DNA of 64,000 nt from Allium sativum (GCA_030737875.1 CM060909.1:392841565-392905564); one strand, 5' to 3'. Shown: positions 35,801 through 47,916, numbered from the stretch's first letter. Numbers and translations: made by a program. The notes: generated from the letters alone by a model not told the origin.

Positions 35801-38800
35801 TGTAACGACCCGGAAAATGGCGATCTTGGTTATCCGATATACAACACATATCGAACATCCAAGGATCGAAAATAACCGAATGGTTAATGAAAGAAAACAT
35901 AGGGTGAGAATAGATAAGGTAGAAACTTAGAATAGAAGAAGAAGAAGAAGAACATCATCATCAGAGTAAACACGAATCTCACAGCGGAACGAATTAAATA
36001 TAACATAACTTTTGAAATACAAACAGTATATGTATACAATAACATTGCAGAGTATAACACTTACAACACAGCGGAAATAAACAATAGCTATAAAATCCTA
36101 AAGCCTCCTGCTCCAAGCTCTCCAAGTGTATCTGTAAAATCCTGACTACTTGACAGCCCGTACAAATTTAGGCACCCAAGAGTTTAGGGAAAACAAATAA
36201 AAATAAACTCCAGGTCAGTCATGGGACTGGTGTGAGTAAAACAGTTAAAACAGTTTGAACAAGTAAACGATATCTCATAAGACCACGTCGTATAACGGAA
36301 CGGGTTTTTCCCTTATGAAAATCCAAAATATCTTTATATCAAAAACCTTTTGATATTATGATAATGTCTATCAACCACAATATAATAATCATCTAGCATA
36401 AACGCTTTCATCTCACGTTCTGCATATATAGTATACAATCAAAACCGCAAGCACGTATTGGGTAATGGATTTTTCCAACTATGACAAGGTATGGAACCAC
36501 CTTTCACTAGTGTACCTCTAGAGAGGAATACACTGGGTTCAACAAGAACATCTTGCAACCCGGCCACACATGACCAACCACTCATTTCGCTTGAGTGTAT
36601 CGAATGTATATCACCAACAGTTGGGATCAGCAACCGTTTCCCGAATGGGACAGCATCAACAATAGATTTTTAGAAGTAAATGAAACTCTAGATCAAGCGA
36701 TTATACACCCTAATAGATGCGACTTACATAGCCATGTTGCCTGCCCGATTTCTGTCATTTCTCAGTTGTGAGGCTAGAAGCTACGCTTATCTCTGACAGA
36801 TCACACGTTTATTCACTTTGAATGTCACATCGTCATACCCGCCAAATCACAAGTTGATTTCCCCAAAAATATGATGGGTATACAGCTAAGAGAAACGAAT
36901 TCCTCCACCACCAAACGTAAATACGTTTGAAGAGATCAACTTACGCGATCTATTAAATATACTATGTCAGACATTCTTCCATTCAGGTCGTCCTGGGACT
37001 GGACAAACCGAAGGCACTATTCAGTACATCCATCTTAGGCAATCTTTACCTAAGATTTATACAACAGCCCCTGCACTTTACTTCGTCTTCAATATATTCA
37101 GCGTACTTGATTCGCAACGCTTATGCCAGTACGGAGTGGTTCTTCGGATAATAATCCAATCGGTCTCCCCATATTAACAACGTTAAAATGGTCCAAACTT
37201 TGATAGTCGGTGATTTAACTATCAAATGAAAACATGTCTGTGTACGCACAACGATCTTATTTCCAAATGGAATTATCGATCCAATCATCAACCATATATA
37301 TATATATTTCCTCATTTTCTATGTTTAGAAAATATACATTATTAATACTGGAAAACATTTCCATGGCTTAATTACGTATCCCTATTCTTCCACATCTATC
37401 AGACTCTAACTATAAACTAACAAGAGAACAACTTCCTAAGTATAAACCCCGAAGGCCGAAACCAACATCAGATCGGTACTCAGGAAACCATTCAACTTAT
37501 TAATCTCTAGTCAGTTTCTAATTTTTGTTTAACTCCATTTCTTAATTTCTATGTTCGATTAACTCCTTTTGAATAACTATGTTCAATTGACTCCTTTCGA
37601 ATAACTATATTCGATTTTACTCCATTCGCTTAACTTTAGATCGCAGCGATCACAATGGTTACGCCTGATTCTCTCAGGAAACATCCGACCGCCGTAGGCT
37701 ATCTGCAGCCCTGCGAATTACGCTAGCAGTCGTGCTAAATGGTAACTTATCCTAAATAACTATGTCTGATTAACTCCTTTTGATAAACTACGTTTGATTA
37801 ACTCCTTTTGATAAACTACGTTTGATTAACTCCTTTTGGTAAACTACGTTTGATTAACTCCTTTTTATCTCGTCAATTTCCTTTTATAATCCTATTTAGT
37901 TTCCAACTAAATATTCCTTTTATGATTCTATTTATTTACTAAATAAATATTCATTTATACTATTTATTTCCTAAATAAATATTCCTTTACAAATTCTATT
38001 TATTTCCTAAATAAATATTCCTCTTTATAAAATCCTGTTTATTTCCTAAATAAATATTCCTCATTATAAAATCCTATGATTTTATAAATACTTTATTTTC
38101 AAAATATTTCCTTTTATAAAATCGGTTTATTTATAAAATTCCTTTATTTCAATATACATGGAAATATTTCTCTTTACATCCCAAGGTTTCTTATGATATT
38201 AAAAATATCGAATAACAATGATCAATATCATTTAAACACACATAACCATCGACAGATTATATATCACATCATATATCACAATATATGAAACAAAACAGTA
38301 TTTAAATATTGAGGAACCTAGTTGGGTCCCTCCAACCTGTTTCCCTGCATCACAGATGTTAATCAACATAAAAACACCGATTTCATTTCGATATGAAATA
38401 TTCTAATAAACAGAATCAATATTTAATTAATGATTTATATGAATATCGTTGTCTATAATTTCAACCAACACAGAAGCAATTCAACCAAACAGTTAACACA
38501 CAGCAATCAGTCATCATTTATCAGTTCCAAATATACGTTATAAAAATAGAACTGTTCAGAGTTGGTGAGTTTTACTCACGTTGGACGGTTATTGTTAAAA
38601 ACGATTAACTATCTTTGATTCAGACGGACAATTTATTTCTCTATAAATTGTAGAGAGCTCCAATCCACTTCAAACCAGTTCCATTGTGGAGTGCTCGTCC
38701 ATACGATCCTATCCGATCCAACCATTCGAAATTCTGATCATATATGACCAAGTTATCATTATTATAAGCTGAATACAATTTAAATTGAAATTAAACTAGA

Positions 38801-38849
38801 TTTTCCTTTATATTTTCTTTTTGGGCTTTACCTCACACCTCGGCCCACT
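35801..38849 (-). repeat. Element C 5' LTR, left segment
   Basis: Homologous to 15908-18948 at high identity. It is cut by element D within the sequence CGGCCCACT and continues at 48247. It carries the conserved 3'-end modules, the hairpin region and the short tandem arrays described for the other LTR. Confidence 0.92.
38845..38849. repeat. Left TSD of element D (CCACT)
   Basis: CCACT precedes TGATCGTCGCC and is repeated exactly at 48242-48246. The uninterrupted sequence is in the left C LTR at about 18944-18948. Confidence 0.96.
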
Positions 38850-39373
38850 TGATCGTCGCCAATCTATGAATTAGAAAAGCGCGATATTTAAATTAAATTA
38901 TGCAAGCATACAGGTGTGTAGCATACAGGTCGAACACAGGGAGGTAGATTAAAATCAAATTATTTATTTAATCTCTTGGGCGAGTTAGACGAAGCCTGGA
39001 GATTTTGTTGAAATAAAAACAAATTGAAATTGCGAACTTAGGATTATCGTTGAATCTAATCAACGATTAATCACTAAAGAAAGTAAATTGCAAAACAAGA
39101 ACAACAATGCAGAAAATAAAAGTGCAAAATAAGAAGAACAACAAAAATTAAAATTAGGATTGTCGTTGAAACTAATCAAACGACTAATCACTAATGAAAC
39201 AAATGTAAAATACAACTAGTACTCTACCGAATCTAATCGTGTAGATGGCACTAGTTGCTAAGAAATAAAAAAATACTAGAAAATAAAAGAAGAAGAAGAA
39301 GAAGAAGAAGAAGAATTTTTATTAGAGTAATGGAATACAGAAATGAGATGGTGGCTACAATGCTATTACAAGG

Positions 39374-39383
39374 GTATTTATAG
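39374..39383 (-). promoter_or_regulatory. TATA box of D LTR a
   Basis: The minus strand reads CTATAAATAC, 410 bp from the LTR 5' end. The LTR b copy is at about 45368-45377. It is preceded at nine bases by the telomere-like motif. Confidence 0.65.
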
Positions 39384-39392
39384 GAGATAACC

Positions 39393-39413
39393 AAACCCTA
39401 ACCCTAACCCTAA
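39393..39413 (-). promoter_or_regulatory. Telo-box-like motif upstream of the D TATA box
   Basis: The plus strand reads AAACCCTAACCCTAACCCTA with one further A, i.e. three CCCTAA units that include the plant telo-box AAACCCTAA. The LTR b copy is at 45387-45407. Telo-boxes are known promoter elements of plant translation-related genes, and the position just upstream of TATA suggests a cis-element. It is too short to be a telomere tract. Confidence 0.55.
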
Positions 39414-39793
39414 TACAATGATAAATGGGCCTTAGGGAAATCACAAGAGAGTTTACAATAAGAAACATAAATGGGCCTTAGATAAATAAAGCAAATTTGG
39501 GCCTTTTCTCTTTTCCTCTTGGTTCTTTGACAAGCTTCCCTTGATTTGAGATGTGCATGGCCTTTTTATCAATCATTTACTTGTCCAACAGCAACTAGAT
39601 GTGGGATCTTCATCTACAATTCTTCAAAATGTAAATATATAGCAATCTGATCTCCATTTCTCTACTTTTCTGGTTGCATGCGGGCTGGGTTGGAATATCT
39701 GTAAAAGTAACAAAACAATACCCAAGTAATATTTATTTATATACAAAAGATAAGATATAAGGGCATAAAATAAACACATTTCTATGTCAATCA

Positions 39794-39808
39794 AATACCC
39801 CCACACTT
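39794..39808 (-). promoter_or_regulatory. Polypurine tract of D (copy 1)
   Basis: The minus strand reads AAGTGTGGGGGTATT, directly followed by the LTR start TGATTGACAT. The same motif borders LTR b at 45788-45802. Confidence 0.9.
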
Positions 39809-40942
39809 ATCTTTTACTCGTCCTCGAGTAAAATAAAAAACTAGACTAGATAGGTCACACTTTCGTAGGAAACACGATTGCATTGAGCGTATGCAACAAG
39901 CCGTTAAACCTCTAGGTGTCCCTAGTAAGACGAGTGGTGTCTCGTGAGGGTTTTCAGCGGATACTACCCACAAAATCCAAATGCAGTATGTCATAACTCT
40001 AATGTAACTACATGAATGCAAAGGACTTATGCAAATAAAAACGAAAAATGAAAACACGACTTATTTCAGGAAAGTGGTACAACAAATTAAGTTAATAATT
40101 TCTAATCAGTTGATTGTACTTTAAATACCTCAACTTGTCACAAAATTTCAATATAAATCAAGTTTTCAAATGTTAAATTCCAGTTTGGCCAGTTAGTTCG
40201 GTCGATAACATAGTGCAGCCATGAAATAAATTCTTAGTTTGCTTGGCACAGTTTGTAAAGTGGTATTCTAATTTTCTCATGTATGGCTAGTCAAATCAAT
40301 AAGGTCAAGAAGTGTTTGGGCATCATCTCTTATTCTTTATTCTATAAAATTTTAAAATTTATGTTTAAGTACATACACCTAACTTAGAAGACCAAGGTTT
40401 ACCACCCATGCACTGCCTCGCGGACTAACGGAGAGTGGGTAAAGAGCTTGGCGGATTGTGCAAGCCGACTTTGACTTTGTCAACAACGTGTCGGTAATCC
40501 TTAGGTGTCCAATCTCATAAAATGAGAGCAAGATATTCCAACGCTGACTTTGTCAACAACATGTCGGATAGAGCTTGGCGGGTTTGCACACCAACGCTTG
40601 ATATACAAGCAATGTTGGATACCCTTGGATTATTATTATTATTATTATAAGCACAAAAGAGAGTTACGCGAATTCAACTTAACACAACTTAGTTTTAAAG
40701 ATTCGAAAAGCCAATATAAGTATTTTAAGTTCTCCACTTATTTAAACAAAGGCTACAATATAGAATAGATTTCATGGCCATCACCTAAGAATCTCCCTAT
40801 GTACCGGTTACACTAGTATCCCTCAAAATTAAACTTTTCAATATATTTCTTATTTGATCTAAGCTGAGAGAAAAAAATAGTATCAACTGATTAATAATCC
40901 TTAACTTATTTTGTTGTATCAAATCTAAAACGAGTCGTATTT

Positions 40943-42673
40943 TCAAAAAAAAAATGGCATATTAGTATGATCTAAATGCATGATGGTCCTACATGAAAAG
41001 AAAGAAAGAAAAATTAAACAAAAATCTAAAGAATGCAATGCAGACTCCCCCCCCCCACACACTAGAACTATACAGTGTCCACACTGTAAATTTTTTCTAT
41101 AATTGAAAGATAGTACCCAAAGGTGTATCAAATGCAGAATGATTTGTAAAATGAAATGCAATCTAACTATATGTAAGAATGGATCATATGTACAATGATA
41201 TATGTGTTTGCGATGTATGCGATGCAAAGAATTCCACCAACTTTTTCCCCCACACTTGGTTCTAGCCCTATGAGTCCCATTCCCACTATGTCTAGGCGTG
41301 TTTTCTAATAAGCAAAGGTTTTTGAAAACCGTCTCATCTTTAAACCTAGATTTATAGTCCAGTAAATGAATGTTCAAGGTCGTCCTAACATGAAGTTTTT
41401 CAATCAAACTAACATTCCAAAAATAGTTCATGTGTTCAACAAATTTATCAGTGTAATTTTTCAAAAAATTGTGATCGTATATAAATTCAGTGAAATTTGA
41501 AATCTGAGTGTTGTTCAAGACTATGTGATCATATTTCTCATCATTAACTGACAATGTATTTTCGACACTGACAATTTCAAGTTCATTTGAAATCTCAAAA
41601 TTTTCAAACTTGGATTCGTGGCCTAATTCTGTTTCATCCTCATTCGGCAACTCCTCTTCATTCAATCCAAAAAATTCATGTTCATTGAAATTCTTCTCCA
41701 ACTCTGAGTTTTTGAAAAATTCAACATTTTCATTTTGTTCAACTTCTAGAATTTCAAGTTTTTCACAGCCTGAAAGAGGAAGGTCAAAATCTAAGCTTAA
41801 ATCTTTTTTCTGAAAAGAGTTGAAGTCCAAATCATTTGTTGAATTTTGAAAATCTTCATCAAGATGATTATTCTCAATTTCCAAAGTCGTTATTTGAAAA
41901 TTTTCAATGTCAGTAGAAATTGGATTATTTTCTGATTCAATGCTCATTTGATTTTGTTGCTCTTGTTGTTCTTTAAAAGATTTCATTAAGCAAAGAAGTT
42001 CATCAAGCTTTCTATCTTTTTCATCAAGCTGTTTATCTTGGTTTTCTACCCTCTCTCTAAGAATGTTAAGATGATATTCTTCAGAACCGTTGATTTGAAA
42101 GCTCTCGTTTTGGATTTCTTGATTCTCAAAATTATAGTCCACATCAATTTCACGATCAATATCATTCCCAATGTGGTGGTTGTTTGAATCTTCAGAAAAA
42201 TGACAATGATATTGGAAATCATTTTGATTTTGAAAATTAGGGTCATAACCAAAACTGTTGAAATTCGATGGAAAATTGAAATTTTGGTTATTTTCAAGAT
42301 GTTGATATGGGTTGTAATTTTCAAAATTTTGATCGATTTGAAAATCATTTTCATATTCAAAATTATTTTCGAATTGGTTTCCAACCCTGTATTGATGTTG
42401 ATCAAAGGTACGTTGTGATTCAAAACCGTTTTGATGTGGATGTGGCCCATAATCGAAGTTATTGAAATTTAAATTGAAATCGTCGTTTTGATTATATCTA
42501 TGATTTTGAAAATGTTGGTCAGTTGGAAAATTTTGAAAATTGTTGACATTGGGCTCACGAAATTTTGGAAAATCTTGTTTCATGAGTTGCAATTCATACT
42601 CATACTCTTCAAGTGGACGTCTACTTCGACTATTATCCCACAATTCTCTCAAAGATTTTTGTGAATCAGACAT
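40943..42673 (-). CDS. 576-codon Asn/Glu/Phe-rich ORF of element D
   Basis: It begins MSDSQKSLRELWDNSRSRRP. Residues of about 40-190 are extremely rich in Asn, Phe, Gln, His and Tyr (low-complexity, prion-like composition). Residues 200-235 are charged and predicted coiled-coil-like (ENQDKQLDEKDRKLDELL). Residues 240-400 are acidic with Glu/Asn/Phe repeats, followed by a more ordered part (about 400-450, HMNYFWNVSLIEKLHVRTTL). The last 120 residues look like read-through of non-coding sequence. There is no zinc knuckle, protease, RT or integrase. The SLREL start loosely recalls the N-terminus of Athila gag (TLRELAAPD), so I infer that it occupies the gag position. Internal copy 2 keeps the frame open over its retained part. 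Function unknown. Confidence 0.6.
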   Translation of the reverse strand: MSDSQKSLRELWDNSRSRRPLEEYEYELQLMKQDFPKFREPNVNNFQNFPTDQHFQNHRYNQNDDFNLNFNNFDYGPHPHQNGFESQRTFDQHQYRVGNQFENNFEYENDFQIDQNFENYNPYQHLENNQNFNFPSNFNSFGYDPNFQNQNDFQYHCHFSEDSNNHHIGNDIDREIDVDYNFENQEIQNESFQINGSEEYHLNILRERVENQDKQLDEKDRKLDELLCLMKSFKEQQEQQNQMSIESENNPISTDIENFQITTLEIENNHLDEDFQNSTNDLDFNSFQKKDLSLDFDLPLSGCEKLEILEVEQNENVEFFKNSELEKNFNEHEFFGLNEEELPNEDETELGHESKFENFEISNELEIVSVENTLSVNDEKYDHIVLNNTQISNFTEFIYDHNFLKNYTDKFVEHMNYFWNVSLIEKLHVRTTLNIHLLDYKSRFKDETVFKNLCLLENTPRHSGNGTHRARTKCGGKSWWNSLHRIHRKHIYHCTYDPFLHIVRLHFILQIILHLIHLWVLSFNYRKNLQCGHCIVLVCGGGESALHSLDFCLIFLSFFSCRTIMHLDHTNMPFFF

Positions 42674-43299
42674 TTGAATGAAATCAAAGAAAGACAGAAT
42701 TTATTCCCAGTTCAAAATAGTATAAAATACTAAGCTGTGCTCTGTTAATTAACTGACTCAATTAGAAGGGGGAAGAGGGTCTTATGGCCGTTCACGTATA
42801 GTATAAATACTAAGGGATACGACCAATGTTTTACGGGTAGTATGCAACCTCTTTTGCTAATAGTTCAATAAATTGAACTACTATATATCCGCGATCCAAT
42901 TATACGAGACAGTCAACTTCACAAAACACCACTTTTCAATTATATTATTTTGAAAATCAAATCAAGTTTTATTATTGAAAAACGACGAGCGTGATGATTT
43001 TAGTTATGGAAAATAATTCCTAACTAAACAGATTAAGAAAAATTCAATCACTGAACAATAGCAGAATAAAAAATTTGTACAAGCAAGCCGCTGCCCCTGC
43101 AGAAGATTTTTACACACAATTTCTATATTTTTTCTTTGCAGCAAAGCACCTGTAGAGTTTAGAAAATATTACAGCGGTGTATGGCAATCTGTCCAGAAAA
43201 ATTGAGCAGTATTAATGATTGAAATCCGTTATTTGCAAATCCGTTGACCTTTGAATCCTTGTTCGTTGCTTGAATCTGTTCCTTCCTTTGGCCTTTGAT

Positions 43300-44660
43300 T
43301 TGAATTTCACCTCTTCTTCTTCTTCTTTTTTGAGAGAGAGAGAGAGAAAGGTAGCAAAATCAACAAAAAAAATAAAAGAGAGAAAAGAAAAAGAAAAAAA
43401 ATTATGAAGGAGAGAGCTGGAAAGAAATAAATGAAATAATGGAAAGAGAGATTGCAGGAGGTGAATGAGAAATGCAATTGGAAAGAAATAAATAAAAAGA
43501 AAAGAATGCAATTTTTTTTTTTTGAAAATTTGAACAAGAAGAAAGGGAAAGAAATGAATGAGAAAAAGAAAAACAAAAAAGGGGAAAAAATAAAAAAAGG
43601 AAGGAAATAAGGAAAAAAAACAAGGTTTTTTGAGTAGAGAGGAAGGGTAGAAGGAATTGAGGAAAGAAATAAAAGCTGTCAAAAACAAGAAAGAAATCAA
43701 CGTAGACAGAGAAGAAAATGCAAAAGTTTTTTTTTTTTAGAAAATTGTAGACAAAAGATGGAAACAAATAAAAAGAAAAGGAAAGAGAAAAGAAAAATGT
43801 GAAAATCAACAAGGTGGTAGAAAGATGGAAAGAAAGATTAGAGGAAGTGAGAGAGAGTTGTAATTAGAAAGCAATCGATAAAAAAATGCAAGTTTTTTTT
43901 TTTGGTTATTGTTGTAAAAGAATGGAAATCAGTGTATTGACAATTGGAAAGAAGTAAAAGGAAGGAAGGAAGGAATAAATGGAAACCAATTAAAGAAAAT
44001 TTGGCAAATTAAATGTACAACAATAATGAACAATAAAAATAAAGTAAAAATTGGAAAGAAGGAATAGATGAAGAGGGAAAGAAAAAAAAGAAATATAAAA
44101 GGAAAAACAAAAATGAAAAGGAAAAAAAAAATCAAGAGAATTTGGCAAGTTCTATTTTTTTTTTTTTATTTGTCTAAAGTAGGAATGAATTTGCAAGAGG
44201 GAAACAAATAAATGAAAGAAAGGGGAAAGAGGTTGGAAACAGGAAAGAAACAAAAGAAAAATGGCAAGTTTTTTTTTTTTTTGAACTTGTAAAAGAAGAA
44301 TGTGAAGTAATTGTATTGAAAATTGGAAAGGAGGAATAAAGAGGAAAGAAAGGAAATTTGTAAGAGAAGAAAAGAAATCAAATGAATTGAGAACAAGAAA
44401 GACAAAAGAAGAAAAGAAAAAAATTGCAAAAGAGGAATCTTTTTTTTTTGAAATTTGTAAAAAGAAAAAGAATGTAGACGATTGGAAAGAAAGTGGAAAG
44501 ATGGAAAGAAAAAAGGAAAATTAACAGTTTTTTTTTAGGCTTGTAAAACAAGAAAGAAATTTGTACAAAGGAGGAAATGATTAGGAAAAAAAAGGAAAGA
44601 AGTAAAAGAAAAAAAAATGGCAAAGACAGAAAATCAATGAAAATGGCAAGTTATTTTTTT
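43300..44660. repeat. Purine-skewed degenerate repeat region with T-runs
   Basis: The plus strand is almost all A and G, broken by about eight runs of 8-15 T. Most runs are followed by a segment such as TTGTAAAAGAAGAATG and then GATTGGAAAGAA (starts near 43510, 43727, 43893, 44152, 44269, 44439, 44528, 44643). It looks like a decayed tandem array of units of about 100-200 bp. The Phe/Leu/Ser-rich minus ORFs here (43212-43700 and others) are products of composition. It lies between PBS and ORF, in the 5' leader of D. Confidence 0.7.
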
Positions 44661-44819
44661 TCTCTTGCTTAGAAGATTGCGGTATCATTGAATAATACCA
44701 AATCTATTCAATCAAGATTTTTTTTCTATATACACAAGAAAACAAAATGAAAATGAATTAAAATAAAAAAAACTAACATGAATCAGAAATTAAATAAATA
44801 ATAAAATTTAGTGTTTACC

Positions 44820-44837
44820 TCCCCGGCAACGGCGCCA
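44820..44837 (-). promoter_or_regulatory. PBS of element D (tRNA-Asp)
   Basis: The plus strand TCCCCGGCAACGGCGCCA equals the 3' end of plant tRNA-Asp including CCA, so the minus strand is an 18-bp perfect PBS, six bases from LTR b. tRNA-Asp priming is typical of Athila-type Ty3/gypsy elements. Confidence 0.93.
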
Positions 44838-44843
44838 AAAACT

Positions 44844-45787
44844 TGATCGTCGCCAATCTATGAATTAGAAAAGCGCGATATTTAAATTAAATTCTGCAAG
44901 CATACAGGTGTGTAGCATACAGGTCGAACACAGGGAGGTAGATTAAAATCAAATTATTTATTTAATCTCTTGGGCAAGTTAGACGAAGCCTGGAGATTTT
45001 GTTGAAATAAAAACAAATTGAAATTGCAAACTTAGGATTATCGTTGAATCTAATCAACGATTAATCACTAAAGAAAGTAAATTGCAAAACAAGAACAACA
45101 ATGCAGAAAATAAAAGTGCAAAATAAGAAGAACAACAAAAATTAAAATTAGGATTGTCGTTGAAACTAATCAAACGACTAATCACTAATGAAACAAATGT
45201 AAAATACAACTAGTACTCTACCGAATCTAATCGTGTAGATGGCACTAGTTGCTAAGAAATAAAAAAATACTAGAAAATAAAAGAAGAAGAAGAAGAAGAA
45301 GAAGAAGAATCTTTATTAGAGTAATGGAATACAGAAATGAGATGGTGGCTACAATGCTATTACAAGGGTATTTATAGGAGATAACCAAACCCTAACCCTA
45401 ACCCTAATACAATGATAAATGGGCCTTAGGGAAATCACAAGAGAGTTTACAATAAGAAACATAAATGGGCCTTAGATAAATAAAGCAAATTTGGGCCTTT
45501 TCTCTTTTCCTCTTGGTTCTTTGACAAGCTTCCCTTGATTTGAGATGTGCATGGCCTTTTTATCAATCATTTACTTGTCCAACAGCAACTAGATGTGGGA
45601 TCTTCATCTACAATTCTTCAAAATGTAAATATATAGCAATCTGATCTCCATTTCTCTACTTTTCTGGTTGCATGCGGGCTGGGTTGGAATATCTGTAAAA
45701 GTAACAAAACAATACCCAAGTAATATTTATTTATATACAAAAGATAAGATATAAGGGCATAAAATAAACACATTTCTATGTCAATCA
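44844..45787 (-). repeat. Element D LTR b (944 bp)
   Basis: Same length and ends as LTR a, with only a few base differences. It serves as 5' LTR for internal copy 1 (PBS at its left) and 3' LTR for internal copy 2 (PPT at its right). Confidence 0.95.
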
Positions 45788-47899
45788 AATACCCCCACAC
45801 TTATCTTTTACTCGTCCTCGAGTAAAATGAAAAACTAGACTAGATAGGTCACACTTTCGTAGGAAACACGATTGCATTGAGCGTATGCAACAAGCCGTTA
45901 AACCTCTAGGTGTCCCTAGTAGGACGAGTGGTGTCTCGTGAGGGTTTTCAGCGGATACTACCCACAAAATCCAAATGCAGTATGTCATAACTCTAATGTA
46001 ACTACATGAATGCAAAGGACTTATGCAAATAAAAACGAAAAATGAAAACACGACTTATTTCAGGAAAGTGGTACAACAAATTAAGTTAATAATTTCTAAT
46101 CAGTTGATTGTACTTTAAATACCTCAACTTGTCACAAAATTTCAATATAAATCAAGTTTTCAAATGTTAAATTCCAGTTTGGCCAGTTAGTTCGGTCGAT
46201 AACATAGTGCAGCCATGAAATAAATTCTTAGTTTGCTTGGCACAGTTTGTAAAGTGGTATTCTAATTTTCTCATGTATGGCTAGTCAAATCAATAAGGTC
46301 AAGAAATGTTTGGGCATCATCGCTTATTCTTTATTCTATAAAATTTTAAAATTTATGTTTAAGTACATACACCTAACTTAGAAGACCAAGGTTTACCACC
46401 CATGCACTGCCTCGCGGACTAACGGAGAGTGGGTAAAGAGCTTGGCGGATTGTGCAGGCCGACTTTGACTTTGTCAACAACGTGTCGGTAATCCTTAGGT
46501 GTCCAATCTCATAAAATGAGAGCAAGATATTCCAATGCTGACTTTGTCAACAACATGTCGGATAGAGCTTGGCGGGTTTGCACACCAACGCTTGATATAC
46601 AAGCAATGTTGGATACCCTTGGATTATTATTATTATTATAAGCACAAAAGAGAGTTACGCGAATTCAACTTAACACAACTTAGTTTTAAAGATTCGAAAA
46701 GCCAATATAAGTATTTTAAGTTCTCCACTTATTTAAACAAAGGCTACAATATAGAATAGATTTCATGGCCATCACCTAAGAATCTCCCTATGTACCGGTT
46801 ACACTAGTATCCCTCAAAATTAAACTTTTCAATATATTTCTTATTTGATCTAAGCTGAGAGAAAAAAATAGTATCAACTGATTAATAATCCTTAACTTAT
46901 TTTGTTGTATCAAATCTAAAACGAGTCGTATTTTCAAAAAAAAATGGCATATTAGTATGATCTAAATGCATGATGGTCCTACATGAAAAGAAAGAAAGAA
47001 AAATTAAACAAAAATCTAAAGAATGCAATGCAGACTCCCCCCCCCCCCCCCCCACACACACTAGAACTATACAGTGTCCACACTGTAATTTTTTTCTATA
47101 ATTGAAAGATAGTACCCAAAGGTGTATCAAATGCAGAATGATTTGTAAAATGAAATGCAATCTAACTATATGTAAGAATGGATCATATGTACAATGATAT
47201 ATGTGTTTGCGATGTATGCGATGCAAAGAATTCCACCAACTTTTTCCCCCACACTTGGTTCTAGCCCTATGAGTCCCATTCCCACTATGTCTAGGCGTGT
47301 TTTCTAATAAGCAAAGGTTTTTGAAAACCGTCTCATCTTTAAACCTAGATTTATAGTCCAGTAAATGAATGTTCAAGGTCGTCCTAACATGAAGTTTTTC
47401 AATCAAACTAACATTCCAAAAATAGTTCATGTGTTCAACAAATTTATCAGTGTAATTTTTCAAAAAATTGTGATCGTATATAAATTCAGTGAAATTTGAA
47501 ATCTGAGTGTTGTTCAAGACTATGTGATCATATTTCTCATCATTAACTGACAATGTATTTTCGACACTGACAATTTCAAGTTCATTTGAAATCTCAAAAT
47601 TTTCAAACTTGGATTCGTGGCCTAATTCTGTTTCATCCTCATTCGGCAACTCCTCTTCATTCAATCCAAAAAATTCATGTTCATTGAAATTCTTCTCCAA
47701 CTCTGAGTTTTTGAAAAATTCAACATTTTCATTTTGTTCAACTTCTAGAATTTCAAGTTTTTCACAGCCTGAAAGAGGAAGGTCAAAATCTAAGCTTAAA
47801 TCTTTTTTCTGAAAAGAGTTGAAGTCCAAATCATTTGTTGAATTTTGAAAATCTTCATCAAGATGATTATTCTCAATTTCCAAAGTCGTTATTTGAAAA
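45788..47899 (-). mobile_element. Element D internal copy 2 (5' part deleted)
   Basis: Near-identical to 39794-41905. It then breaks off inside the ORF and joins the middle of an LTR. The PBS, leader and the first 250 or so codons of the ORF are missing. The retained ORF part (46897-47916) is open. A longer C-run (17 versus 10) plus an extra AC unit adds nine bases relative to copy 1 and keeps the frame. Confidence 0.92.
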
Positions 47900-47916
47900 T
47901 TTACAATAAGAAACAT
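46897..47916 (-). pseudogene. 5'-truncated copy of the D ORF
   Basis: Identical to the C-terminal 330 or so residues of the 576-codon ORF apart from small changes. The first five or six codons are read from LTR c sequence across the deletion junction. The C-terminus is longer than in copy 1 because an A-run is one base shorter. Confidence 0.85.

Larger units (their letters stand above)
38850..39793 (-). repeat. Element D LTR a (944 bp)
   Basis: It starts TGATCGTCGCC and ends GTCAATCA on plus. The PPT adjoins at 39794, so this is the 3' LTR of internal copy 1. It contains a (GAA)n run (about 39286-39315), a TATA box and a telomere-like motif. Confidence 0.95.
39794..44843 (-). mobile_element. 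Element D internal copy 1
   Basis: Complete interior with PPT (39794-39808) on the left and tRNA-Asp PBS (44820-44837) on the right. On the minus strand it runs: PBS, a purine/pyrimidine-skewed repeat region (43300-44660 on plus), the 576-codon ORF, and about 1.1 kb of non-coding sequence with a direct repeat (GACTTTGTCAACAAC at 40470-40484 and 40544-40558). Confidence 0.92.

Noticed and set aside
39393..39413. Interstitial telomere tract
   Set aside because: Only three CCCTAA units, repeated in both LTRs of D; better read as a promoter motif.
43212..44623. Phe/Leu-rich hydrophobic ORFs resembling membrane proteins
   Set aside because: They are the reverse complement of GA-rich low-complexity sequence; several frames are open at once.
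44820..44837. Possible tRNA-Asp gene end
   Set aside because: Only the 18-nt 3' end with CCA is present and it lies beside an LTR; it is a PBS, not a tRNA gene.
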